Assembly (NCBI RefSeq): GCF_010646885.2
Contig: NZ_CP050700.1
Coordinates: forward strand, 1,152,001 to 1,216,000
Direction: 5' to 3'
DNA from: Desulfopila sp. IMCC35008
GTDB taxonomy: Bacteria; Desulfobacterota; Desulfobulbia; Desulfobulbales; Desulfocapsaceae
Length of the DNA: 64,000 nt
In this document: piece after piece, positions 46,321 through 54,013 of the stretch
How positions within the stretch are numbered: the first letter of the stretch is position 1
How the letters are laid out: each line of letters starts with the position of its first letter
The notes under the pieces: generated by a model
Databases searched by the model: none
What the model was told of the DNA's origin: nothing
Seen by the model: only the letters and a program-made list of their open reading frames with translations
Made by a program: the position numbers and the translations under genes

Positions 46321-47796
46321 ATGGAAATTAAGAAGTCAGAAGGTGTTACAGCTACGGAAAAATTATTAGCTGATCTATGTGAAAATACTTTCCTTAAATT
46401 ATGGTCTTACCCAAATCCGTTTAATGACAACCAAGACGAACTGTGTGACTTGTTGGCTGTTTTCGATAATCATGTATTTATTTTTTTTGATAGAGAAAAC
46501 CTAACATTACAAAATGAGAGTAAAGATCCCAATGTACTCTGGAATCGATGGAAGAAAAAAGTAATAGATGCTCAAGTCAGAACTGCAAATGGAGCAGAAA
46601 GGTATATACTTCAATCAAGAAAAATTTACTTAGACCAAGAAAATAAAATTCCGTTTCCAATAGAGTTTGATGTAAAGAATATAACCGTTCATAAAATAAT
46701 TATTGCCCATGGGGCAAAAGAAGCATGCGAAAAATTTGATGAAGATAATATCTATGGCAGTTTAGCCGTATCATACGGAGAGCATACAGAAAAGCTACCA
46801 TTCCCATTTTTCATAGATCTAGACAAGAGCAATCCTGTTCACATTTTCGACTCCCACAATCTACCAATAATTTTTTCAGAACTAGACACATTTTTTGACT
46901 TTACCGCTTATCTAGATGCCAAGATACGCGCCATCAAAAAGTACAATGCTTTAGTGTATTGTGGGGAAGAAGATCTATTATCTCATTATTTCAGGAATTT
47001 CGATAAAGATAACAATTGCCATTATATTGGAACGTTGGATGAAGGCGTTAATGGTATCTTTATTGGCGAAGGTGAATGGCAAGATTTCTTAGAACGTAAA
47101 GAGTATAAGGCCAAAAAAGAAGCTGATAAGGAATCTTACCTTTGGGATGATATTATACAGAGAACATGTGGGCACACATTAGATGGTACGATATTAGGTG
47201 AGGAGACACCTCTCGATGGGAAAAGTGCAATACATGAAATGGCAAAAGAGCCTAGGTTTCACAGGCGTTATCTCTCAAGCCACATGATAAAAGCTATTCA
47301 ATCTTTCCCTGAAACAACTGAAAAATTGGTTAGAAATCTTTCCTTTATGCCTTCTTTTTTCAAAGGTAAGGCATATCTCTTTCTTCAATTGAAAGTCCAA
47401 GGTTTTTCAGAAACATATGAAGAGTACAGAGAAAAGAGGAGAACAATACTTGAAATTGCTTGTGGTACTGCAAAGAATAAATTTGAACATTTAAATACTA
47501 TCGTAGGTATAGCTATTGATGCTCCTAAATTTTCAGAAACAAATTCAGAAGACTTTATTCTGATGAACTGCGAAAACTGGACTAAAGAAGAAAAAGAGTA
47601 TTATAAAGATCTAAATAGAGACTGGAATTTCTTCGAAACGGATAATTTATCCATGCAGTACAAAACTGCAACTGAATTTCCCCAGGAACCTTCAACACAA
47701 AAACCAAAAGTTGGAAAGATTGGAAGGAATTCTCCATGTCCTTGTGGGTCAGGTAAAAAATACAAAAAATGTTGCAGAAACATCAAATATAATTAG
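46321..47796 (+). CDS. SEC-C motif protein in a cassette
   Basis: 491 residues, AT-rich. The C-terminus carries the SEC-C zinc motif: GKIGRNSPCPCGSGKKYKKC followed by C (C-x-C-x8-CC). The rest is a large domain of unknown function; the N-terminal part (LCDLLAVFDNHVFIFFDREN) has a strand-helix pattern reminiscent of nuclease-like folds, but no catalytic motif can be named. Unusually long for a cassette gene. Confidence 0.7.
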   Translation: MEIKKSEGVTATEKLLADLCENTFLKLWSYPNPFNDNQDELCDLLAVFDNHVFIFFDRENLTLQNESKDPNVLWNRWKKKVIDAQVRTANGAERYILQSRKIYLDQENKIPFPIEFDVKNITVHKIIIAHGAKEACEKFDEDNIYGSLAVSYGEHTEKLPFPFFIDLDKSNPVHIFDSHNLPIIFSELDTFFDFTAYLDAKIRAIKKYNALVYCGEEDLLSHYFRNFDKDNNCHYIGTLDEGVNGIFIGEGEWQDFLERKEYKAKKEADKESYLWDDIIQRTCGHTLDGTILGEETPLDGKSAIHEMAKEPRFHRRYLSSHMIKAIQSFPETTEKLVRNLSFMPSFFKGKAYLFLQLKVQGFSETYEEYREKRRTILEIACGTAKNKFEHLNTIVGIAIDAPKFSETNSEDFILMNCENWTKEEKEYYKDLNRDWNFFETDNLSMQYKTATEFPQEPSTQKPKVGKIGRNSPCPCGSGKKYKKCCRNIKYN

Positions 47797-47803
47797 AGAA
47801 ATT

Positions 47804-47874
47804 GGCTAACAAAACGTTTCACCGGAAATCTTTTACGCTTCGCTTCAAAGTTTCCGGTGAACTTCACGTTAAGC
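47804..47874 (+). other. attC 11 (71 bp)
   Basis: R'' GGCTAAC matches the cassette start GTTAGCC; R' is GTTAAGC. Arms TTTCACCGGAAA and TTTCCGGTGAA pair closely. Confidence 0.9.
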
Positions 47875-47883
47875 ATATTGATC

Positions 47884-48195
47884 ATGAAAGCAATCAAAGA
47901 GCTCGAAGAGTGGTATCTGTCTCAGTGCAATGAAGATTGGGAGCATACCTACGGTGTTGAGATTGGAACGCTCGATAACCCGGGCTGGCTGTTGAAAATC
48001 GACCTCATGGATACCGATCTTGAAGATAGTGAGTATCAAGAGTTCTCGTACGGTGTTGGTGAAGAAGCCGACACCAGTGGAGATAATTGGCTGATAACCA
48101 AGCTTGAAAATGGCAAGTTCGTGGGCTACGGCGGCCCGCAAAAACTTGAGGAGCTTATACGGTTGTTCTTGGCGTGGGCACACGGGAATGCTTAA
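47884..48195 (+). CDS. Imm53-like immunity protein
   Basis: 103 residues. The pattern LEEWYLSQCNEDWEHTYGVE, LDNPGWLLKIDL and ENGKFVGYGGP matches the Imm53 immunity family, whose members neutralise polymorphic toxins. The ATG at 47884 follows the attC; an upstream in-frame start inside the attC is unlikely. No cognate toxin is in the array. Its GC content and codon use are higher than in the neighbouring AT-rich cassettes. The stop codon lies in the R'' box of the next attC. Confidence 0.8.
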   Translation: MKAIKELEEWYLSQCNEDWEHTYGVEIGTLDNPGWLLKIDLMDTDLEDSEYQEFSYGVGEEADTSGDNWLITKLENGKFVGYGGPQKLEELIRLFLAWAHGNA

Positions 48196-48212
48196 CCTCT
48201 ATATGGCCTTCC

Positions 48213-48718
48213 GATGTCAAGAGATAATATTCACCATTGAAGCGAAAAAAGGTCACAATTAACCGATTAACCAACGAAGTATCAGATCTTTTGACAACGA
48301 ACTCGTTTGCTCCAACTTTTGTCTTCAATCGTGGGTTTCAGCGCCGTAAGCGTCTGCACCAAACATCTATAGGGATTACCTGATTTGCCACACTGCTCTT
48401 TGACAACCAGGGTGCTGTCTTCAGACAGCCTCAGAATATATTTCGAACCCTTATTCCGGCGCAGTCAAAGCTATCGGCTTGTTTCTAAAAGAAACATCCA
48501 GTTAGGGTGTCACTCGGATAAGGGGCAGAGCACGATCGTACGATTGTCAGCGATCTGTATGCTGAAAAGGAAAAGGGGAGGAGTGCCAATCAAAACCCAT
48601 GAACTCCATGGTCTTAATCCACTCTTTGGGGGTGATCAACGTCACATACAAGGAATAAAGAGAGCCGGACTGACCGTAAATGGTTTCAGTTAGACAACAA
48701 GCTCCTCCTCCCCAATTC
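48213..48718 (-). ncRNA. putative bridge/seek RNA region of the IS1111-type element
   Basis: About 500 bp without a gene lie between the transposase stop and the element end. In IS110-family elements of the IS1111 subgroup, the RNA that guides target choice is encoded downstream of the transposase, which fits this place. Several short inverted repeats are visible near 48520-48700. The exact ends were not determined. Confidence 0.4.
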
Positions 48719-49765
48719 TCATGCTACCGCAAAAAATTTATCGATATCAAAAGCCTCCTTGTTCTTGAGCAGATAGTAAATTGCCCTTCCCAATTTGTGT
48801 GTATAAATCCCCAGAGCTTTTCCTTTGTTGTACTTTCTGGTGAGTTTTGAGACATAATATTTTGCCTGCTGTGAATCCCTGAGCATGAGGATTGCTGCCT
48901 CTTTAATGGCCCACTTGAGATGGTGATTACCGATTTTCTTGTTTGAATTTCCTGCCCATTTGCCGTCTGATACTTTGGTCGGTCTTATGAGTCTGGCATA
49001 GGAGGAAAAGTCCTGGACTCTTGGGAAGCGCTTTATGTCGTGGACTTCGTAAAGGATCACCAGGGCAAGTATCTGGCCGACCCCAGGAATTGAACGGAGC
49101 AGATAAAGGGAATGATAATCGTGCTGTCTTGCTGTTTTTTCAAGATGCCACTCAAGTTTACGCATCACCCCGTTGAGTGCCTGGATCATCTCAAGATTGA
49201 CCTCAACGCTTTTGCGCACAGCAGGGTCGTCGAACCGCTCAGCGACACCGTCATGATTGAACTTACGGGTCAACTTTTTCTTCATCTGGGGAAGATTATA
49301 CTGAGTGTTGGTGTTTTGAATATGAGCAACCAACTCCCCACAACGGCGTGAAATATACATTCTGCGCCTTAAGAGGTCACGGGTTGATCTCCACTCCTGC
49401 GGATAGGGGTAGGCTGTAGGGAAATTGCCGCCTTTTAAAAGTAAAGCAATCTTGTAGGAGTCGATTTTGTCGTTCTTGGTCTTGCTTCCGTGAATAGCCT
49501 TCATATACAAGGCGTGGCCAAGAGTGAAGGGGATGTTGTGTTGGGCACAGAAATCAGCGAGCCAATACCAGCAGAATACACACTCTACTCCAATGATAAT
49601 GTCATCTAAAAAGGTCGTGATGAGTGAGAGCAGTTCATCGGGGTCTGTTTTAATGTTCTTGTGAACTTTAACTTCCCCTTTGCTATTGATAACGCAGACA
49701 TACATTTTTCTAGCATGTAGATCGATTCCACAGTAATACTGATGTTGTTTGCTATAAAATTTCAT
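48719..49765 (-). CDS. IS110-family (IS1111 group) transposase
   Basis: 348 residues from the ATG at 49765 (AAAGGAGG upstream). The N-terminal RuvC-like DEDD domain has YYCGIDLHARKMYVCVI, IIGVECVF and KNDKIDSYKIALLL. The C-terminal Tnp20 domain has LLRSIPGVGQILALVILYEV and a conserved serine region VSDGKWAGNSNKKIGNHHLK. Intact; probably the source of the degraded copies at 33.4 and 60.3 kb. Confidence 0.94.
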   Translation of the reverse strand: MKFYSKQHQYYCGIDLHARKMYVCVINSKGEVKVHKNIKTDPDELLSLITTFLDDIIIGVECVFCWYWLADFCAQHNIPFTLGHALYMKAIHGSKTKNDKIDSYKIALLLKGGNFPTAYPYPQEWRSTRDLLRRRMYISRRCGELVAHIQNTNTQYNLPQMKKKLTRKFNHDGVAERFDDPAVRKSVEVNLEMIQALNGVMRKLEWHLEKTARQHDYHSLYLLRSIPGVGQILALVILYEVHDIKRFPRVQDFSSYARLIRPTKVSDGKWAGNSNKKIGNHHLKWAIKEAAILMLRDSQQAKYYVSKLTRKYNKGKALGIYTHKLGRAIYYLLKNKEAFDIDKFFAVA

Positions 49766-49931
49766 GCTATGGCCTCCTTTGGGTGGTGGGGATGTGGTTG
49801 GTGGTACTTCCACAATCTTATCTCACCTGAAGGAAGGCCATAACTATTATCAAACCAGTCCACCGGATTGCTATTCCGCTGCCGCTCCATAGCAACCGGT
49901 GACCAGCACGTTATCACGTCGCTTCGCGCCG

Positions 49932-50088
49932 TGATAACGTCCGGAGTGCCTGGAAACCAGCCGCCACCGTGGTTAACGGTGCTGCGCAACCGATAACCAC
50001 GGAGTCGACTGGACAATATTACCATGATAATCGAAGCGCAAACGCTCCATTATCATGGCAATATTGCCAGTCACTCCGGACGTTAGCC
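49932..50088 (+). other. attC 13 (157 bp), branched ORF-less cassette
   Basis: R'' TGATAAC matches GTTATCA at 49910; R' is GTTAGCC. Identical over the 172-bp cassette (49911-50082) to 46119-46290, including both inner hairpins. Confidence 0.87.
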
Positions 50089-50096
50089 AAAGGAAG

Positions 50097-50621
50097 ATGA
50101 CGATGTCGATTCCAAGCAAACAGGAATGTTTTTACGTCCTTGAGATGATTGAGTCGCATCTGATCGACTTTAGCTATACCCACCCATGGGCCGAGCAGAT
50201 CATCATGGGACTTGACGCCGCTCCACCCTGGCTCGGTGACCTCGCAATCAAGAAGTACTGCGGCGACCAGTCCAAGTCGATTCGAGAATACATTTTTTCG
50301 GAACCATTTGTGGCGGGTCCTGGCGACATGGAGAAGTTCCATGTTGCATGTCTATGGCTTCGGTATGAGCGGCGGGAGTTATCATGGGCCACGTTCCTCA
50401 GGCTAGCCGGGGAGCACCTGGATGCAGCCAACGCAGATTGGGACTGCGAGACTTCGTATCACTATCTAAACGTATATGAAGATTCCTATTTCTGCAGAGA
50501 GTCTGAGGAGCAGACGAAGAGGGACTATCTTGCAGACCACAACCTGCGTCCTTGGATAGAAATGGCGAAAAAGAAATTCGAACCTTTCAGGAAGATGAGA
50601 AGGGCTAACAAAGCAAATTAA
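50097..50621 (+). CDS. cassette protein of unknown function
   Basis: 174 residues from the ATG at 50097; a second ATG lies two codons on, and a longer frame would start inside the attC. Soluble, rich in Trp, Tyr and acidic residues (YSYTHPWAEQII-like front, VACLWLRYERRELSWATFL). The last residues (ANKAN) and the stop are encoded by attC 14. No family recognised. Confidence 0.6.
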   Translation: MTMSIPSKQECFYVLEMIESHLIDFSYTHPWAEQIIMGLDAAPPWLGDLAIKKYCGDQSKSIREYIFSEPFVAGPGDMEKFHVACLWLRYERRELSWATFLRLAGEHLDAANADWDCETSYHYLNVYEDSYFCRESEEQTKRDYLADHNLRPWIEMAKKKFEPFRKMRRANKAN

Positions 50622-50676
50622 CTCGGACGCAAATTACGCTGCGCTCCATTTGCGCCGGTTATTTGCGACGTTATTT
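50603..50676 (+). other. attC 14 (74 bp)
   Basis: R'' GGCTAAC matches the cassette start GTTAGCC; R' is GTTATTT. Arms GCAAATTAACTCGGACGCAA and TTGCGCCGGTTATTTGC. Confidence 0.9.
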
Positions 50677-50715
50677 TTCAAAGCACCAAAAAGAATATAC
50701 AGGTGAGAATCTGAA

Positions 50716-51135
50716 ATGAGTTGTGTTCTTAGAGTATGGGGAAATGAATTTGATGTTGATAGCATCACTTTAGAACCAGAACTTGAAGCAATCAAAGTTT
50801 GGCGAAAAGGTCAGCCCAAATTCAACTCCAACCCTAATAGTCGTCTTAATGAAACATCTGGTCTTAGTATTGAATTGAGTAGTTCAGATTTTTCGGAAAT
50901 TGAGAAGCAAATTAATGAAGCAATATCGTTTTGCAAATCTCATCAAAAAGTTCTCACTAAGTTAGTTTCTCATCAAGGTGTAGATGGAGCAGTTGCTGAT
51001 TTTGGGGCTGAAATATATCCACCAGGATGGTGTTCTTTCTATTTTGAGCCAGAACTATTGAAAATTCTTGGTAACATTGGAATTTCTTTGGGGTTGTCAG
51101 TTTACCCAACTGACAATGAAGATGAAACAGAATAA
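50716..51135 (+). CDS. cassette protein, immunity-like, unknown
   Basis: 139 residues (CVLRVWGNEFDVDSITLE, KVWRKGQP, SGLSIELSSSDFSEIEKQI, PPGWCSFYFEPELLKILG). The front, a strand ending in GxxFDxDxI with a later WRKG, is loosely like DUF4279-type proteins often found beside toxins. This is a weak suggestion. A CAGGTGAG ribosome binding site precedes the ATG. Confidence 0.5.
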   Translation: MSCVLRVWGNEFDVDSITLEPELEAIKVWRKGQPKFNSNPNSRLNETSGLSIELSSSDFSEIEKQINEAISFCKSHQKVLTKLVSHQGVDGAVADFGAEIYPPGWCSFYFEPELLKILGNIGISLGLSVYPTDNEDETE

Positions 51136-51138
51136 TTA

Positions 51139-51266
51139 AAATAACCAGTCACTCCAGTGGATTTGCTGAGGTTGGCGGTATTTTGAAATTACAGGGCATC
51201 AAGTAAGTTCTTCTTGACGCCAGCATCTTGCTATTAATCCGCAAACCACTGAGTTCAACGTTGAGT
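51139..51266 (+). other. attC 15 (128 bp), R' box split by IS1182
   Basis: R'' AAATAAC matches the cassette start GTTATTT. Arms CTCCAGTGGATTTGC and GCAAACCACTGAG pair with an unpaired base. The R' core GTT (51260-51262) is followed by IS1182; the original R' was GTTAGGT, now continued at 53097. Confidence 0.87.
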
Positions 51267-51369
51267 CTGTAGAAAAAGGTATTCACTATAGTCAAATCAG
51301 ATACTTACTGGTATAATGAGCACCATCAACAGGTAATCAACCGCTCAACCCTGCAGAAAGTCGAAAGCC

Positions 51370-51843
51370 ATGGCAAAATACAAGCCGTATTCCTACGCTC
51401 AGGGGATGTTCATACCAGTATTCTTCAAAGAACAGATACAGAAGGGTACATTTGAGTATACCCTGAACTATCTGGTCGACAACGAACTCGATCTTTCCAT
51501 TTTTGATGCCAGATTCAACAACGACGAGACTGGTGCCCCAGCCTACGATCCAAGGATTTTACTGAAGATCATACTACTTGCCTATTCCCGTGGAATCACG
51601 TCAAGTCGATCTATCGCTGACTGTTGTGAGAAGAATGTTCTCTTTATGGCTCTTTCTGCCAATAGTAGACCTCACTTCACGACCATAGCCAGCTTTATCT
51701 CAAGCATGGACAAGGAGGTCGTCACCCTTTTCCTGCAAGTGCTCTTAGTCTGTGACCAACAGAATCTTATCGGTCGGGAAATGTTTGCCATTGATGGTTG
51801 CAAGCTTCCGAGCAATGCCTCCAAAGAATGGAGCGGTACCTAG
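51370..51843 (+). CDS. IS1182 transposase, N-terminal frame, copy A
   Basis: 157 codons: the DUF772-type N-terminal domain (IFDARFNNDETGAPAYDPRI, LLKIILLAYSRGITSSRSI) and the first catalytic aspartate in FAIDGCKLPSN. It stops with TAG just after WSGT, where normal IS1182 transposases continue. The remaining domain is in the next frame. Confidence 0.85.
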   Translation: MAKYKPYSYAQGMFIPVFFKEQIQKGTFEYTLNYLVDNELDLSIFDARFNNDETGAPAYDPRILLKIILLAYSRGITSSRSIADCCEKNVLFMALSANSRPHFTTIASFISSMDKEVVTLFLQVLLVCDQQNLIGREMFAIDGCKLPSNASKEWSGT

Positions 51844-52916
51844 GATATTTGACTAAAAAGGCAGAGAAGATAGAAAGGGCCCTGCAAAGAATGGTTTTTC
51901 GCCATCAGTGCATGGATCTTGAGAAAATGGAGCCAGAAGTACTTGAGCGTGAAGAGAAGTATAAGGAGAAGCTGCGAAAGAGTGCAGCAAAGATCAGGGA
52001 TTGGTTGAAAGACCATGACGATCACCGTGGCAGCGGCGGGAAAGCAGTCAAATCAAACATTACCGATAATGAATCTGCCAAAATGGCTACATCGAAGGGA
52101 GTAATACAAGGGTATGTCGGTGTTGCCTCTGTTGACAAGAAGAATCAGGTCATTGTTGGAGCAGAAGCCTATGGCCAGGGCAGCGAGTCCAACCTTTTGA
52201 TACCTGTAGTGGAGTCGATACAAGCCAACTTCGAAAAGATAGGTGATCCAGAGGTCCTTGAAAAGACCAAAGTGGTAGCTGATAGCGGGTACCATTCAGA
52301 GAAAAATCTTGAGTATCTCTATAATGAAAATATCGATGCGTATGTGGCAGATAACCGTTTCCGAAAGCGCGATCCTCGCTTTGTAACTGCAGAGCGGTAT
52401 AAAGATCTTCCTTCCTATCACTTTGCGACCAGGTCAGGTGGCAAGCGTCTATTCAGACCGGAGCATTTTACTTTTGCCGATGATCTGAGCCACGCAATAT
52501 GCCCTGCTGGCAAAAAACTTTATCGAAGCGGCAGCAAGGTCAGGGTGAAGGACTATCTTGCATACAAATTCAAGGGTGCTAAGCGAGACTGCCTCCCCTG
52601 TCATCTTCGCCGTGAATGTTTGCGAAAGCCCGAGAAAACTGAGATCCGCCAGGTTGCCTACTTTTCCGGAAAAAAGCGTACGGGTAAAGAACGCTTCACA
52701 GAGAAAATGAAACGGAAGATTGACACGACCATAGGCCGAGCGATCTATGGTATGCGGTTGGCTGTTGGTGAACCACCATTTGCCCATATTCGGTCGACTA
52801 TGGGCCTTGATCGGTTCAGTCTGCGTGGAAAGAAGAAAGTCAGCACACAGTGGAACCTGTTCTGCGTTGTTCATAACTTGAAAAAGGTCCATACATATGG
52901 AGCAGTGGCAAGTTGA
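51798..52916 (+). CDS. IS1182 transposase, C-terminal frame, copy A
   Basis: The rest of the DDE domain: VGVASVDKKNQVIVGAEAYG, VVADSGYHSEKN (second Asp) and VGEPPFAHIRSTMGLDRF (Glu), with a CLPCHLRRECLRK zinc knuckle. The real product needs a frame change in the overlap 51798-51843; the nominal TTG start at 51798 is not convincing as an independent start. Confidence 0.85.
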   Translation: MQASEQCLQRMERYLGYLTKKAEKIERALQRMVFRHQCMDLEKMEPEVLEREEKYKEKLRKSAAKIRDWLKDHDDHRGSGGKAVKSNITDNESAKMATSKGVIQGYVGVASVDKKNQVIVGAEAYGQGSESNLLIPVVESIQANFEKIGDPEVLEKTKVVADSGYHSEKNLEYLYNENIDAYVADNRFRKRDPRFVTAERYKDLPSYHFATRSGGKRLFRPEHFTFADDLSHAICPAGKKLYRSGSKVRVKDYLAYKFKGAKRDCLPCHLRRECLRKPEKTEIRQVAYFSGKKRTGKERFTEKMKRKIDTTIGRAIYGMRLAVGEPPFAHIRSTMGLDRFSLRGKKKVSTQWNLFCVVHNLKKVHTYGAVAS

Positions 52917-53120
52917 TAAGATAAAAGAGGAGCGAGGTGTCTCCAAGTATACTCATACAATGCACTAGAGAGCAAAATGACGTAAGAATGAAATAAACAA
53001 GATATACAACGGTAGATTAGAGAGCGATTCTTAAAACCCGATAAAAAATGGGCTAAGACTCTTGTGTCCTTCTATACTGCCTTTTTCTACAGACTCGTTA
53101 GGTAACAAAAATAAAAATCT

Positions 53121-53699
53121 ATGCAAGTTGAAGCTTGGAATTCTGTGGCACAACAGATTAATTTTAATCTTGAAGTGGATCAGTTGAGTTTTAGGCAACA
53201 TGTTGCTTTTGATAGTCCTATCCTTGATTATGGTTGTGGCTACGGAAGAGTTTGTAAAGTTCTTTTGGAACAAGGCTATAACAATATTATTGGTATAGAC
53301 ACATCTCCTGAAATGATAAAGCGAGGAAATAAGATAAATCCAGAGTTATCATTAATTGAAAGTAATGACACAAAAACAAAATTTTTAAATAACCAGTTTG
53401 GGACCATCATTTTATGTGCTGTACTAACTTGCGTTCCAGAGCTTGAAAAAAAAGAAAAAATTATTGCAGAAATCAAACGTATATTAAAACCAGGTGGTAT
53501 TCTACATTTGGTCGAATTTTGTTGTGACTCAGACAAAACATTTAAATCCAATTTTGGTATTACTATGCATCATCAAAAGCCAAATGAGTTGATAAATATA
53601 CTAAAGTCTTTTCAGAAAATGAAATGTGAAATATTTGAAACAGAAACCATGAATGGACAAAAAGCAAAAGCTATGAGTTATTTTGGAAGGTTAAAATAA
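53121..53699 (+). CDS. SAM-dependent methyltransferase in a cassette
   Basis: 192 residues, class I methyltransferase. Motif I is ILDYGCGYGRVCKVLLEQG, followed by IGIDTSPEMIKRG and the post-motif region EIKRILKPGGILHLVEF. The substrate is unknown. AT-rich. The cassette start GTTAGGT (53097) is complementary to its attC R'' ACCTAAC, giving a clean cassette 53098-53770. Confidence 0.85.
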   Translation: MQVEAWNSVAQQINFNLEVDQLSFRQHVAFDSPILDYGCGYGRVCKVLLEQGYNNIIGIDTSPEMIKRGNKINPELSLIESNDTKTKFLNNQFGTIILCAVLTCVPELEKKEKIIAEIKRILKPGGILHLVEFCCDSDKTFKSNFGITMHHQKPNELINILKSFQKMKCEIFETETMNGQKAKAMSYFGRLK

Positions 53700-53713
53700 T
53701 CTGTAATATTAAA

Positions 53714-53776
53714 ACCTAACGAATAAGGTTAGATCTTGAGAGCGCAGCGAACCAAGATCTGAACCGTTGGTTGGAC
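53714..53776 (+). other. attC 16 (63 bp)
   Basis: R'' ACCTAAC, R' GTTGGAC. Arms GGTTAGATCTTG and CAAGATCTGAACC. Compared with attC 8 the stem differs by paired changes (GATTGTG/CACAATC against GATCTTG/CAAGATC). The second IS91-like element follows. Confidence 0.9.
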
Positions 53777-54013
53777 AAGCCCGAGTCCTATAGCAAATAG
53801 CTTTTTGATACAGAGGGGGACGAACAGGCAATCAGGAAAGAGAAAAAATCGGTCGCAGGCAAGATATGCTATTGTACCTGATTTCTCGGGTTAATAACTG
53901 CTATTGCTTCTCAAATTGCCTGTTTTTTGAGCGTAGTAATGCTTTGCCGAGCGAATCGGTTTTTGAAAAGGCGTATGTCGTTACAGGTTACATAACCGAT
54001 TCTCCTGTCATGC

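Larger units (their letters stand above)
48197..49850 (-). mobile_element. IS1111-type IS110-family element inserted in attC 12
   Basis: About 1.65 kb. Subterminal inverted repeats ATGGCCTTCC (48203-48212) and GGAAGGCCAT (49832-49841) lie a few bases inside the ends, the hallmark of the IS1111 subgroup. One intact transposase gene lies on the minus strand. It sits between the R'' box and the stem of the attC. A subgroup of IS1111 elements is known to target attC sites. Confidence 0.9.
48190..49916 (+). other. attC 12, interrupted by IS1111-type element
   Basis: R'' GCTTAAC (48190-48196) matches the cassette start GTTAAGC. The rest of the site lies on the other side of the insertion: arms CCACCGGATTGCTAT and ATAGCAACCGGTG, and R' GTTATCA at 49910-49916. 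Removing the insertion restores an attC of ordinary size. Confidence 0.85.
51263..53096 (+). mobile_element. IS1182-family element, copy A (1,834 bp)
   Basis: Terminal inverted repeats GAGTCTGTAGAAAAAGG and CCTTTTTCTACAGACTC are perfect over 17 bp. GTT occurs directly on both sides (51260-51262 and 53097-53099), consistent with a 3-bp target duplication of the attC core triplet. The transposase is in two overlapping frames. Same orientation as the cassettes. Confidence 0.88.

Noticed and set aside
47857..47883. Upstream start for the Imm53 gene
   Set aside because: The upstream codons lie inside attC 11; the ATG at 47884 gives the family-like N-terminus.
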